64,000 bases of DNA from Geodermatophilus arenarius (GTDB lineage Bacteria > Actinomycetota > Actinomycetes > Mycobacteriales > Geodermatophilaceae): contig NZ_JBHSGR010000004.1 of assembly GCF_042654585.1 (NCBI RefSeq), positions 146,333 to 210,332 on the forward strand, given 5' to 3'. Below the pieces are notes generated by a model that saw only the letters and a program-made list of their open reading frames with translations, was not told where the DNA came from and ran no database searches. Every line of letters begins with the position of its first letter. Position 1 is the stretch's first letter. Position numbers and translations under genes: made by a program. Of the stretch, positions 1 to 9,509 are shown in pieces.

Positions 1-621
1 CAGCCGGTACAGCAGGCAGCAGGAGGCGCGGCGGACGAACCGGACGCCGCCGACGTCGGTGTAGCGGGGTGCGGGCATCGGGTCGCCGACGGCCGCGGCG
101 AGCGGCGCGGCCAGCGCGGTGACCGTCTCGACGTCGCCGAGCGCCCGGCCGACGGCGAGCAGCCGGCCGGCCAGCGAGTCGGTGGCCACCGCCCACAGCG
201 GCCGCTCGCGCAGCCCGCCGGCCGCGGCCACCGCGGCGACCGCCGACGCCAGCGCCTCCCGCAGCTCCCCCGCCGGGTCCGGGCCCGCGGGCGCCCGCGA
301 CACCCCGGCCAGCACCGCGCCGCCGGCCATCCCGTACAGGGTGGCGTCGGCCAGCCGCGCCGACAGCGGCCGGCCGGTGGCCAGCCCGGCGGCGACCGGG
401 GTCAGCAGCACCGCCGACGCCGAGTACCACCACACGGTCGCGAGCACCCGCCGGTCGGTGCTGCGGTACCGGCGGCCCAGCGCGGCGACCCGCTCCGCGG
501 TCCAGTCCGGGTCGGCCAGCAGAGTGGCCGGGAACGGGCGTGCCGACGGCGGGGCGAGCAGGCCGAGGCCGGCGGCGCCGGGCACCCGGGCCGCCACGAC
601 CGCCTGGGGTCCGCCGTCCAC
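1..621 (-). CDS. FhuF-like (2Fe-2S) ferric-siderophore reductase, 5' part only
   Basis: The gene runs off the left edge; 207 codons from a GTG start at 621 are visible. The last residues read VRRASCCLLYRL. The adjacent Cys-Cys followed by an aromatic/basic stretch is how the C-terminal [2Fe-2S] site of FhuF-type reductases begins (CC, about ten residues, CxxC); the second Cys pair would lie outside the window. Such proteins are cytosolic and reduce Fe(III) in imported siderophores. The upstream part is Ala/Leu-rich with a WWYSASAVLLTP segment, as in the family. It is divergent from acs across a 122-base gap. Family assignment rests on the CC motif and layout, so it is probable rather than certain. 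Confidence 0.65.
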   Translation of the reverse strand, partial: MDGGPQAVVAARVPGAAGLGLLAPPSARPFPATLLADPDWTAERVAALGRRYRSTDRRVLATVWWYSASAVLLTPVAAGLATGRPLSARLADATLYGMAGGAVLAGVSRAPAGPDPAGELREALASAVAAVAAAGGLRERPLWAVATDSLAGRLLAVGRALGDVETVTALAAPLAAAVGDPMPAPRYTDVGGVRFVRRASCCLLYRL

Positions 622-743
622 GGCCCCAGTCTGCTGCAACGACGTTGCGGTCCCCGGCCCCGCGGGCGGCCCGGCCCCCTACGGTGTGTGCTGGGACACG
701 CCGCCGGCACGGCGTGCGCACCGACGAGACGGAGGGAGCACAC

Positions 744-2696
<1,953 letters not shown>

Positions 2697-2702
2697 GGCA
2701 CC

Positions 2703-2749
2703 GGAGGCCCTCCGCACGTCCTGGCGCGCAGGACGTGCGGAGGGCCTCC
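2703..2749 (+). terminator. Terminator hairpin after acs
   Basis: A perfect 21-bp inverted repeat (arms 2703-2723 and 2729-2749, loop GCGCG) begins 6 bases after the acs stop. No T-tract follows, as is common in high-GC actinobacteria. Confidence 0.85.
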
Positions 2750-2862
2750 CGCGTCCCGGGCGCCCGATCGGGTTCCGGGTGCGTGATCCGGGCGGTGACG
2801 GGGCAAGATCCTCCCCAGGCCGTCCGCGGCCGCCGATCCAGTCCGACCAGGGAGGAGCCCCC

Positions 2863-3366
2863 GTGGCCCACAGCGCGTCGACCACCCAGCCCGCCGGGCG
2901 GCATGCCGTCAGCGCCGACCCCTCCGTGGGCGTGCTGGTGCAGAGCGCCATGGCCGACGTCTCCACGCTGATCCGCGGGGAGATCGAGCTGGCCAAGGCC
3001 GAGATCGGCCGCTCGGCGAAGAAGGCCGGCATCAGCGGCGGGTTGTTCGCCGCCGCCGGGGTGCTCGTGGCCTTCGCCGGCATCTTCCTGTTCATCATGC
3101 TCGCCGAGCTGTTCACCTGGCTGGGCCTGCCCCGCTGGATCTCCTACCTCATCGTCACCGCGGGCCTGCTGCTGATCGCCGGCCTCGCCGCACTGGTCGG
3201 CGTGCGCATGATCAAGCGGATCGACAAGCCGGAGCGGACCCTGGAGTCGCTGCGCGAGCTGCCCGAGGTCATGCACCGCGAGCAGCCGGGCCAGCGGCGC
3301 CGTGCGCTGCCGACGGTGAGCAACGGGCGCGTCGAGCGACGCTCCCCCGACACCTACCTGGTCTGA
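2863..3366 (+). CDS. Phage-holin-family membrane protein (DUF1469-like)
   Basis: The 167-residue protein has an amphipathic N-terminal helix carrying LIRGEIELAKAEIGRSAKK (about 34-52), which is the typical lead-in of the actinobacterial Phage_holin_3_6 family. Two hydrophobic segments follow (about 54-84 and 92-116), then a basic C-terminal tail. Despite the family name these are chromosomal inner-membrane proteins; their function is not established. GTG 2863 is chosen because GGGAGGAG lies 8-12 bases upstream and an earlier in-frame GTG at 2779 would read through the acs terminator region. The stop TGA shares bases with the CTG proposed as start of the next gene. The mycobacterial counterpart occupies the same position between acs and ephE. 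Confidence 0.85.
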   Translation: MAHSASTTQPAGRHAVSADPSVGVLVQSAMADVSTLIRGEIELAKAEIGRSAKKAGISGGLFAAAGVLVAFAGIFLFIMLAELFTWLGLPRWISYLIVTAGLLLIAGLAALVGVRMIKRIDKPERTLESLRELPEVMHREQPGQRRRALPTVSNGRVERRSPDTYLV

Positions 3367-4310
3367 GCGCCGCGAGGTCCGGAGGCGCTCCCGCCGACGA
3401 GCGTCCCGACGCCACCAGCGTCCTGCTGCCCGGCTCCTGGATCCACCGCGACGTCTCGGCCAACGGCGTCCGGCTGCACCTGGCCGAGGCCGGCGAGGGC
3501 CCACTGGTGCTCCTGCTGCACGGGTTCCCGCAGTTCTGGTGGACCTGGCGCGCGCAGCTGCCGGTCCTCGCCGCGGCCGGCTTCCGGGCGGTCGCGCCGG
3601 ACCTGCGCGGCTACGGCGCCAGCGACAAGCCGCCGCGCGGCTACGACCTGCCGACGGCGGCCGACGACGTCGCGGCCCTGGTCCGCGCCCTCGGCGAGCG
3701 GGACGCCGTCGTCGTCGGGCACGACTGGGGCGGGCTGGTCGCCTGGACGATGGCCGCGCTGCACCCGCGCAGCGTGCGCCGCCTCGTCGTCGTCTCGATG
3801 GCCCACCCGCGGCTGCTGCGCAACGGGCTGCGCGACCCCGCCCAGCGGCGGGCGCTGCGGCACGTGCTGGGCTTCCAGGTCCCGCGGCTGCCCGAGCGGC
3901 GGCTCACCCGCACCGACGACGACCCGGTCGCCGAGTTCCTGCGCAACTGGGCCGGGCGGGACTGGACGCACACCGCCGACTTCGCCGAGGCCGTCGAGCG
4001 GTACCGGTCGGCGGCGCGGATCCCGCAGGCGGCCTACGGGGCCATGGAGTACTTCCGCTGGGCCGGGCGCTCCCAGCTGCGGCCGGACGGGCTGCGCTAC
4101 GCCCGCCGCATGGCCGCGCCGGTCACCGCGCCGACGCTGCAGCTGCACGGCGACGCCGACCCGCTGCTGCTGCCGCGGACCGCCCGCGGCTCGGGCCGCT
4201 ACGTGGCCGGCGCCTACGAGTGGTGCGAGCTCCCCGGCATCGGCCACTTCCCGCCCGAGGAGGCCGCCACCGAGGTCACGGCGGCGATCGCGGGCTGGGC
4301 GGCCGGCTGA
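3363..4310 (+). CDS. Alpha/beta hydrolase, epoxide-hydrolase type (EphE-like)
   Basis: The product is a cytosolic alpha/beta hydrolase. It shows HGFPQFWWTW with the oxyanion HGFP, DLRGYGASDKP, and the nucleophile elbow VGHDWGGL, where Asp replaces Ser as in epoxide hydrolases and haloalkane dehalogenases; GIGHFPPEE near the C-terminus supplies the catalytic His. The substrate is not predictable. Homology clearly extends upstream of the first GTG (3507): WIHRDVSANGVRLHLAEAG is the standard N-terminal strand of the fold. No ATG, GTG or TTG occurs in that frame back to the previous stop, so I place the start at CTG 3363, overlapping the TGA of the preceding gene as CTGA. Fold and family are secure; the start is inference. 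Confidence 0.8.
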   Translation: MSAARSGGAPADERPDATSVLLPGSWIHRDVSANGVRLHLAEAGEGPLVLLLHGFPQFWWTWRAQLPVLAAAGFRAVAPDLRGYGASDKPPRGYDLPTAADDVAALVRALGERDAVVVGHDWGGLVAWTMAALHPRSVRRLVVVSMAHPRLLRNGLRDPAQRRALRHVLGFQVPRLPERRLTRTDDDPVAEFLRNWAGRDWTHTADFAEAVERYRSAARIPQAAYGAMEYFRWAGRSQLRPDGLRYARRMAAPVTAPTLQLHGDADPLLLPRTARGSGRYVAGAYEWCELPGIGHFPPEEAATEVTAAIAGWAAG

Positions 4311-4330
4311 CAGCCTCTCCCGGTCAGCGG

Positions 4331-4389
4331 CGGCCCCGCTGCAGGGGCCCACCGCGGGCCGGCGAGCGGTGGAGGGGCAGCGGGGTCCT
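4331..4389 (-). repeat. Stop-anchored intergenic repeat, copy D
   Basis: Read on the minus strand it starts directly after the marP TGA with AGGACCCCGCTGCCCCTCC, continues through CTCGCCGGCCCGCGGTGGGC and ends CCCTGCAGCGGGGCCG. It aligns with copies at 17013, 38836 and 56525. The outer parts (GGACCCCGCTGC / GCAGCGGGGCC) are complementary, so the RNA can fold into a hairpin at the end of the marP operon. Confidence 0.75.
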
Positions 4390-5571
4390 TCACTCACACG
4401 GGCCGGTGTCGACCTCGGCGGTGGCGGTGGCGCCGGCGGTGGCGGCGGGCGCGACCTGCTGGGCGGTGAGCGCGTAGCCGGTGGAGGGGTCGTCGATCGC
4501 CGAGGCGAACACGACGCCGAGGACCTGCCCGGCCGGGTCGAACAGCGGCCCGCCGGAGTTGCCGGCGCGGACCTCGCCGTAGAGCGCGTAGACGTCGCGC
4601 TGCACGGTGCGGGTGTCGCGGAAGTCCGGGCCGCTGATGGGGCCCTCGTCGCGCACGCGCGCCGGGCCGATGAACAGCCCCCCGCCGCCCGGGTAGCCCA
4701 TGATGATCGCGTCGTCGCCGGTGCCGGCGACCTGCGGGGCGAAGGCCAGCGGCACCTGCGGGAGGTCCGGGACGGCGAGCACCGCGACGTCGACCTCCTC
4801 GTCGACGTACACCGGCGTCGCCTCGTACTCCTCGCCCTCGGCCTCGACGACCGGGGCGTCCACGCCGGCGAGCACGTGCGCGTTGGTCATCACCCGGCCG
4901 GGCGCGTAGACGAACCCGGAGCCGTCGATCTGCCGCGAGCACGACGGCGCGATGCCGCTGATCTTCACGACCGACCCCTGCACCTGCCCGACGACCGGGC
5001 TCGCGGCCAGCGTCGCGTCCGGCGCCTCGACCTCGCGGGCCTGGGTCGGCGTGAGCGGGTCCAGGACGTCGGGCAGCCCACGCCGGTCGATCGCCTCGCG
5101 CAGCGAGTCGTAGACCGACCGGACGCCGTCGGGCACGGCCCGGTCCACCGCCTGCACCAGCGCCGACTTGCGCACCTGCCCGGCCAGCCCGGGGAACGGC
5201 GCGGTGGCCAGCGGGGTGGCGACCATCCACGCCACGAGCAGCACCGCGATCGCCGACACCACGGCGCCGGCGACCGAGTCGAGCACCTCGGCCGGCTCCC
5301 AGGTGACCCGGCGGCGCACCGCCCGCCCGATCGCCCCGGCCAGCACCTGCCCGAGCAGCGCCCCCGCCAGGACGACGACGAGCGCGGCGAACACCCGGGT
5401 GACCGGTGAGCCGTCGAGCCGGTCGGCGACGGGCCCGGACAGCTGGGCGCCGAGCACGGCGCCGCCGAGGAAGCCCAGGAAGGAGGTGGCCGACACCAGC
5501 AGGCCCTGCCGGAAGCCGGAGAAGGCGAAGACCAGGGCCAGCGCGATGAGGACGAGGTCGACCAGCGACAT
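4390..5571 (-). CDS. marP: Periplasmic serine protease MarP with CvpA-like membrane domain
   Basis: The 393-residue protein has an N-terminal CvpA-like membrane domain of about four helices (residues 1-130) and a trypsin-like protease domain facing outside. Catalytic residues are His in TNAHVLAG (about 228), Asp in DVAVLAVP (about 262) and Ser in GNSGGPLFD (about 338). Cys in SCSRQIDGSGF and Cys next to the C-terminus (TGPCE) match the disulfide pair of M. tuberculosis MarP. In mycobacteria MarP cleaves the peptidoglycan hydrolase RipA and is needed for acid resistance. It is the last gene of the nth-tlpA-NUDIX-cupredoxin-marP operon, three bases after the cupredoxin stop, and is followed by repeat copy D. 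Confidence 0.93.
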   Translation of the reverse strand: MSLVDLVLIALALVFAFSGFRQGLLVSATSFLGFLGGAVLGAQLSGPVADRLDGSPVTRVFAALVVVLAGALLGQVLAGAIGRAVRRRVTWEPAEVLDSVAGAVVSAIAVLLVAWMVATPLATAPFPGLAGQVRKSALVQAVDRAVPDGVRSVYDSLREAIDRRGLPDVLDPLTPTQAREVEAPDATLAASPVVGQVQGSVVKISGIAPSCSRQIDGSGFVYAPGRVMTNAHVLAGVDAPVVEAEGEEYEATPVYVDEEVDVAVLAVPDLPQVPLAFAPQVAGTGDDAIIMGYPGGGGLFIGPARVRDEGPISGPDFRDTRTVQRDVYALYGEVRAGNSGGPLFDPAGQVLGVVFASAIDDPSTGYALTAQQVAPAATAGATATAEVDTGPCE

Positions 5572-5574
5572 GGG

Positions 5575-6030
5575 TCAGCCGCGCACCGTCATGACGCCGG
5601 TCTGGCCCAGCTGGACGTGGAAGCTGCACTCGAACGGGTGGTCGCCGGGGGCGGTGACCTCGAACTCGATGGTCTCCGTCTCGCCCGCGGCCAGCAGCGG
5701 GATCTCCTCGGGGATCTCCTCGACGCCGGCGCCGGGCGTGAAGCGGAAGTTGTGGGTGGCCTGCGTGGCGGTGCTCTGCACGGTCAGCCGGACCCGCCCC
5801 GGCGCCACGGTGAAGGTGTCGGGGACGAACACGTAGTCGTCCGGCGTCTGGATCGTGACCTCCTGGACGCCGTCCTCGGCCGTGGTGACCGTGCCGAGCG
5901 ACGCGTCGGGGCTCGACGGCGCCGCGGCACCGCCGCCGTCGTCGCCGGAGCCGCAGCCGGCCAGCACCCCGGCCGCCAGCACCGCGCCGGTCAGCGCCGC
6001 CGGGAGGCGGCGCGTCCAGATCCTGCTCAT
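5575..6030 (-). CDS. Cupredoxin-domain lipoprotein
   Basis: The 151-residue product starts with a basic n-region, a hydrophobic segment and a lipobox LAGC (about residue 24), then a Gly/Asp-rich linker, so it is a probable lipoprotein on the outer face of the membrane. The rest is a cupredoxin-like beta domain: His in ATHNF, then Cys and His in FECSFHVQLGQTGVM with a possible Met ligand, fitting a mononuclear copper site. Electron-transfer or copper-handling roles are possible; the partner is unknown. Its ATG overlaps the TGA of the NUDIX gene (ATGA, 6027-6030), and it lies between NUDIX and marP. It looks like an insertion into an otherwise mycobacterial-type operon. Confidence 0.82.
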   Translation of the reverse strand: MSRIWTRRLPAALTGAVLAAGVLAGCGSGDDGGGAAAPSSPDASLGTVTTAEDGVQEVTIQTPDDYVFVPDTFTVAPGRVRLTVQSTATQATHNFRFTPGAGVEEIPEEIPLLAAGETETIEFEVTAPGDHPFECSFHVQLGQTGVMTVRG

Positions 6031-6797
6031 CGCCGCGGAACCGTACTTGTCGCGGCGTCCCCGGTCGTGCCGTCGGCCACCGTCGGCGCGGCGGCGTCCT
6101 CGGCGCCGCCCTCCCCCAGGGCCCCGGGCGCGGCCGCCGGCCGCGCACCGGCCGCCGACAGCGGGCGCACGTCGCGGACGTCCCAGGGCCGCGCGAGGCC
6201 CGCGGCCTCGAGGACGGCGTCCAGCAGCGCCGCGGTGAAGCCCCACACGACCATCCCGGCCACGCCGAACGCCGGGCCGACGTACCCCGCCGGGTGGCGC
6301 ACGCGGAACCGGTTGGCCGGGTCGGTGAGGTCGGCCAGCGGCACCCGGGCCACCCGGGCCACCTCCCGCGGGTCGCCGACGGCGACGTCGCGCGGGTCGT
6401 CCCACCACGCCACGACCGGGACGACGAGGTTGTCCGACGGCCCGAGGAACAGCTGGGGCAGCGTGGCGAGCACCCGGACGCCGTCCGGGTCGACGCCGGC
6501 CTCCTCCTGCGCCTCCCGCAGCGCGGTGCCCACCGGGTAGTCCTCCCCCGGGTCGGCGCCGCCGCCGGGGAACGCCGGCTGCCCGGCGTGCGTGCGCAGC
6601 AGCGCGGACTTCTCGATGAGCAGGACGTCGGCGCCGCGCGGGCCCTCGCCGAACAGGACGAGCACCGCGGACCGGCGCGCGGTGTCGGTGGCCGTCTGCG
6701 TGCGGTGGCGCAGCGGGAGGTCGGCCGCCGCGGCCACCAGCCGCAGCAGGTAGTCCGGCAGGCCGGTGGTGTCGGCGCCGGGCAGGAGGCCGGTCAC
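6027..6797 (-). CDS. NUDIX hydrolase, CoA pyrophosphatase type
   Basis: The 256-residue product carries the NUDIX box GX5EX7REUXEEXGU as GGGADPGEDYPVGTALREAQ followed by EEAGVD. The preceding LLRTHAGQPAFPGG fits the UPF0035/CoA-diphosphatase signature region of NudL-type enzymes, which split CoA into 4'-phosphopantetheine and 3',5'-ADP. The C-terminal 40 residues are a low-complexity Ala/Gly/Pro tail absent from most relatives. Start GTG 6797 overlaps the tlpA stop (GTGA). It sits third in the nth operon as in mycobacteria. Substrate assignment comes from family, not from a test. Confidence 0.85.
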   Translation of the reverse strand: MTGLLPGADTTGLPDYLLRLVAAAADLPLRHRTQTATDTARRSAVLVLFGEGPRGADVLLIEKSALLRTHAGQPAFPGGGADPGEDYPVGTALREAQEEAGVDPDGVRVLATLPQLFLGPSDNLVVPVVAWWDDPRDVAVGDPREVARVARVPLADLTDPANRFRVRHPAGYVGPAFGVAGMVVWGFTAALLDAVLEAAGLARPWDVRDVRPLSAAGARPAAAPGALGEGGAEDAAAPTVADGTTGDAATSTVPRR

Positions 6798-7375
6798 AGC
6801 TGCACCCCGAGGTGCTCGGCGACCAGGGCGCGCAGCTCGTCGAGGGACTCGACCGCGCCGGTCCGCACGGAGGCCACCGACCCGTCGGCGGCGAGGAACA
6901 CCGTGTGCGGGAGGCCGCGCAGCCCGAGCGCCGCGGCGACGTCGCCGTGCCCGTCGAAGGCGCCGGGGATGGTCACGCCGGCGTCCTCGGCGAACGACGC
7001 CGCCTGCGGGACGCCGTCCTGGCTGATCACGCCCACGACCCGGACGCGGTCCCCGGCGGCGTCGGCGAGCTGCTGCACCAGCGGCAGCTCCTCGCGGCAC
7101 GGGCCGCACCAGCTCGCCCACAGGTTCAGCACGGTCGGCACGCCCGGGGCGCGGCCGAGGTCGAGGGTGCCGCCGCTGAAGCACTCGATCGGCGCGACGC
7201 CGGACAGGTCGCCGTCGGCGGCCGGCGTGCCGGGCTGCTCCGGGCAGGCCGCCAGGTCCGTCCGCGTCTCCGCGACGGTGGCCCGCTCGGGCGCCCCGGG
7301 CTCGTCGGCCGAGGCGGTGCACGACGACAGCAGCACCCCGAGCGCCAGCAGCGCGGCCGCGCGCCGGGCGCTCAC
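6794..7375 (-). CDS. TlpA-like membrane-anchored thiol-disulfide oxidoreductase
   Basis: The 193-residue product begins VSARRAAALLALGVLLSSC, a lipoprotein signal with Cys about residue 19, and continues as a thioredoxin fold with the redox motif WCGPC (about 88-92) and the cis-proline region near GLPHTVFL. It would act outside the membrane, reducing or oxidizing protein or cofactor thiols. The GTG start 7375 overlaps the nth stop as GTGA; longer reading would extend into nth and lose the signal peptide. The stop overlaps the NUDIX start in the same way. In mycobacteria the same neighbour precedes the marP operon genes. Confidence 0.88.
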   Translation of the reverse strand: MSARRAAALLALGVLLSSCTASADEPGAPERATVAETRTDLAACPEQPGTPAADGDLSGVAPIECFSGGTLDLGRAPGVPTVLNLWASWCGPCREELPLVQQLADAAGDRVRVVGVISQDGVPQAASFAEDAGVTIPGAFDGHGDVAAALGLRGLPHTVFLAADGSVASVRTGAVESLDELRALVAEHLGVQL

Positions 7376-8154
7376 TCGGTGTCCGACGCCGCGGGCGTCT
7401 TGACCAGCTTCATCGCCGCCTCGGGGTCGGTGGGGCCGATGCCGTAGGACGGGCACCAGCGGGCCAGCCCGCACGCCCCGCAGGCGGCCTTCTTGGCGTG
7501 GCAGACGCGCCGGCCGTGGAAGATCACGCGGTGGCTGAACATGGTCCAGTCGCGCTTGGGGACCAGCTCGGCGACCTCGGCCTCGACCTTGACCGGGTCC
7601 TCCTCGGCGGTCCAGCCGAAGCGGCGGACCAGCCGGCCGAAGTGGGTGTCCACGGTCAGCCCCGGGACGCCGAAGGCGTTGCCGAGGACGACGTTCGCCG
7701 TCTTGCGGCCGACGCCGGGCAGCGTGACCAGGTCGGCCATGCGGCCGGGCACCTCGCCGTCGAAGCGCTCGACCAGCGCCTGCGCCAGGCCGAGCACCGA
7801 GTTGGCCTTGGCGCGGAAGAACCCGGTGGGCTTGAGGATCTCCTCGAGGTCGGCCCGGTCGGCCCCGGCGAGCGCCACGGGGTCGGGGTACCTCGCGAAC
7901 AGCACCGGCGTGACCTTGTTCACCGTCTTGTCGGTGGTCTGCGCCGACAGCACGGTGGCCACGAGGAGCTCGAAGGCGTTGGTGAAGTCGAGCTCGCAGT
8001 GCGCGTCGGGGTGGATGACGGCCAGCTCACGGGCCATCCGGCGGGCGCGGCGGGTGCGGGCCAGCGGCGTCTCGTCCGGGTCGAAGGGCACGGCGGCCGG
8101 ACGTCGGGCGGGAGCACGGCGCGCAGCGGGGCGGGCGTAGGCCGGCGTGGACAC
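7372..8154 (-). CDS. nth: Endonuclease III (DNA glycosylase/AP lyase)
   Basis: It removes oxidized pyrimidines and cleaves the abasic strand in base excision repair. The 260-residue protein shows the helix-hairpin-helix LPGVGRKTANVVL with the catalytic Lys (about 150), the general Asp in VDTHFGRLVRR, and a C-terminal [4Fe-4S] site CHAKKAACGACGLARWC with the exact C-x6-C-x2-C-x5-C spacing. GTG 8154 is preferred over the in-frame GTG 8184 because it lies exactly 8 bases past a TACCCT hexamer, the leaderless arrangement repeated across this window; the longer start would put the -10 inside the gene. It heads the five-gene marP operon. Confidence 0.95.
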   Translation of the reverse strand: MSTPAYARPAARRAPARRPAAVPFDPDETPLARTRRARRMARELAVIHPDAHCELDFTNAFELLVATVLSAQTTDKTVNKVTPVLFARYPDPVALAGADRADLEEILKPTGFFRAKANSVLGLAQALVERFDGEVPGRMADLVTLPGVGRKTANVVLGNAFGVPGLTVDTHFGRLVRRFGWTAEEDPVKVEAEVAELVPKRDWTMFSHRVIFHGRRVCHAKKAACGACGLARWCPSYGIGPTDPEAAMKLVKTPAASDTE

Positions 8155-8161
8155 GCGGTCG

Positions 8162-8167
8162 AGGGTA
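8162..8167 (-). promoter_or_regulatory. Candidate leaderless -10 (TACCCT) for nth
   Basis: On the minus strand TACCCT is followed by seven bases and the GTG at 8154, so transcription would begin at or next to the start codon. Confidence 0.5.
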
Positions 8168-8248
8168 TGCGTCACCGGCGACACCCTCCGGGCCGTGCCA
8201 CCATGGCTGTACAGGCCCGCTCAGCAGCGACCGGACCCGGGAGGTGAC

Positions 8249-8488
8249 GTGGTCGCGCTCATCGTCATCCTCTTCCCCCCGATGGTCATCGCGTTCCTGC
8301 TGGTCATGGAACGCGTCGAGGAGCCCCTCCGCCGTCCGACGTCCCCGCGCGAGGTGGCCGAGTTCCTCGAGTCGGCGACCCCGGGCGAGGTGGACACGCT
8401 GGCCGCCTCCGGCATCCGCCGGGCGATGGCGCGCTGGCGCCGCCGCCGTCGGTCGCGGGTCCGCCAGAGCACCGAACCGCTGGTCTAG
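8249..8488 (+). CDS. Small single-pass membrane protein
   Basis: The 79-residue product has one N-terminal hydrophobic segment (VALIVILFPPMVIAFLLV, about 2-19), an acidic middle with SPREVAEFLESATPGEVDTL, and an Arg-rich C-terminal stretch, which predicts a cytosolic basic tail. GTG 8249 follows GGGAGGTGA at 8239-8247. A small membrane protein sits at the same place between nth and crp in mycobacteria (Rv3675), although I cannot judge sequence similarity here. I recognise no domain; the function is unknown. Confidence 0.72.
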   Translation: MVALIVILFPPMVIAFLLVMERVEEPLRRPTSPREVAEFLESATPGEVDTLAASGIRRAMARWRRRRRSRVRQSTEPLV

Positions 8489-8532
8489 ACCCTCACACCG
8501 CGTCGCTCCCGGGGCCGTTCCTCACCCCGGTG

Positions 8533-8563
8533 GGTCACCCCGCGTGTCTCCGAACGGGTGACC
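8533..8563. promoter_or_regulatory. Inverted repeat upstream of crp
   Basis: Perfect 8-bp arms GGTCACCC (8533-8540) and GGGTGACC (8556-8563) are separated by 15 bases and end 15 bases before the TAGACT hexamer at 8579. It could be an operator or a structural element; arm sequence and spacing do not fit the Crp consensus. Confidence 0.4.
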
Positions 8564-8578
8564 GTGCGCACAGCCGCC

Positions 8579-8584
8579 TAGACT
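8579..8584 (+). promoter_or_regulatory. Candidate -10 hexamer (TAGACT) of crp
   Basis: TAGACT fits the actinobacterial TANNNT -10 pattern and would give a 5' untranslated region of about 60 bases ahead of GTG 8651, which has GGAGAG at 8637-8642. No clear -35 is visible. Confidence 0.45.
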
Positions 8585-8650
8585 CCGTACGGATGCGGGG
8601 CCGACGCCCCGCAGGTCGAGCGCGGAACGGTGGGGTGGAGAGAAATCGTG

Positions 8651-9325
8651 GTGGACGAGGTGCTGGCCCAGTCGGGGCTCTTCCAGGGACTCTCGGAGGA
8701 CGCCGTCGACCCCGTCGCCAGCCGTCTGGAGACGATCACCCTGCCCCGCGGTCGGGTCGTGTTCAACGAGGGCGAGCCGGGCGACAGCCTGTACATCGTG
8801 CTGAGCGGCAAGATCAAGCTGTCCCGGCGCTCCCCTGACGGCCGCGAGAACGTGCTGGCCGTCATGGGCCCCTCCGACCAGTTCGGCGAGCTGTCGGTGT
8901 TCGACCCCGGCCCGCGCACGGCCACGGCCACCGCGGTCACCGACGTCAAGCTGGCCAAGATGCCGCAGTCGGTGCTGCGCCCGTGGATCGAGGCGCACCC
9001 GGAGGTCGGCGAGCGGCTGCTGCACGTGCTCGCCCGCCGGCTGCGCCGCACCAACGACTCGGTGGCCGACCTGATCTTCACCGACGTCCCCGGCCGCGTG
9101 GCCAAGGCGCTGCTGCAGATGGCCGACCGGTTCGGCAGCCGCGAGGCCGACGGCCTGCGCGTCAAGCACGACCTGACCCAGGAGGAGCTGGCCCAGCTGG
9201 TCGGCGCCTCGCGCGAGACGGTCAACAAGGCGCTGGCCGACTTCGTGCACCGCGGCTGGATCCAGCTGCAGGGCAAGTCGGTCGTCGTCCTCGACGAGGA
9301 CCGCCTCCGCCGCCGCGCGCGCTGA
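8651..9325 (+). CDS. crp: Crp/Fnr-family transcription regulator (cAMP receptor protein)
   Basis: The 224-residue protein has an N-terminal cyclic-nucleotide-binding domain (GEPGDSLYIVLSGKIKLSRR, then FGELSVFDPGPRTATATA, the phosphate-binding cassette) and a C-terminal winged helix (LTQEELAQLVGASRETVNKA, recognition helix about 183-195). It closely follows M. tuberculosis Crp (Rv3676) as I recall it, including RRTNDSVADLIFTDVPGRVA, so cAMP binding and global regulation are likely. GTG 8651 aligns with the mycobacterial start (DEVLAQ-type N-terminus) and has good spacing from GGAGAG. Transcribed alone and closed by a strong terminator. Confidence 0.94.
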   Translation: MDEVLAQSGLFQGLSEDAVDPVASRLETITLPRGRVVFNEGEPGDSLYIVLSGKIKLSRRSPDGRENVLAVMGPSDQFGELSVFDPGPRTATATAVTDVKLAKMPQSVLRPWIEAHPEVGERLLHVLARRLRRTNDSVADLIFTDVPGRVAKALLQMADRFGSREADGLRVKHDLTQEELAQLVGASRETVNKALADFVHRGWIQLQGKSVVVLDEDRLRRRAR

Positions 9326-9329
9326 CGAT

Positions 9330-9378
9330 CGAACGCGAGAGGCCCGGGACCGTCACGGTCCCGGGCCTCTCGCGTTCG
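9330..9378 (+). terminator. Terminator hairpin after crp
   Basis: Perfect 23-bp arms (9330-9352 and 9356-9378) flank a TCA loop five bases past the crp stop. Confidence 0.88.
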
Positions 9379-9492
9379 CAGCACCCGAGGGGAGCCGCCC
9401 CGCGAGGCGCGCCGACGAGTGGGGGCCGGAGGCCTCCGCGAGGAGGTGCGGGCAGGGCTCAGCGCAACTGGGGGACCGCACCTGGCCGCGGT

Positions 9493-9509
9493 GTGACCCG
9501 GAGGGTCAC
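9493..9509 (-). terminator. Short hairpin overlapping the NUDIX stop
   Basis: GTGACCC and GGGTCAC arms with a three-base spacer overlap the stop codon of the minus-strand NUDIX gene. It may serve as a weak 3' hairpin. The 127 bases between here and the crp terminator hold no other recognizable signal. Confidence 0.35.

Noticed and set aside
2863..3366. Prophage remnant because of the holin-family protein
   Set aside because: No other phage gene is nearby, and this family is a normal chromosomal neighbour of acs in actinobacteria.
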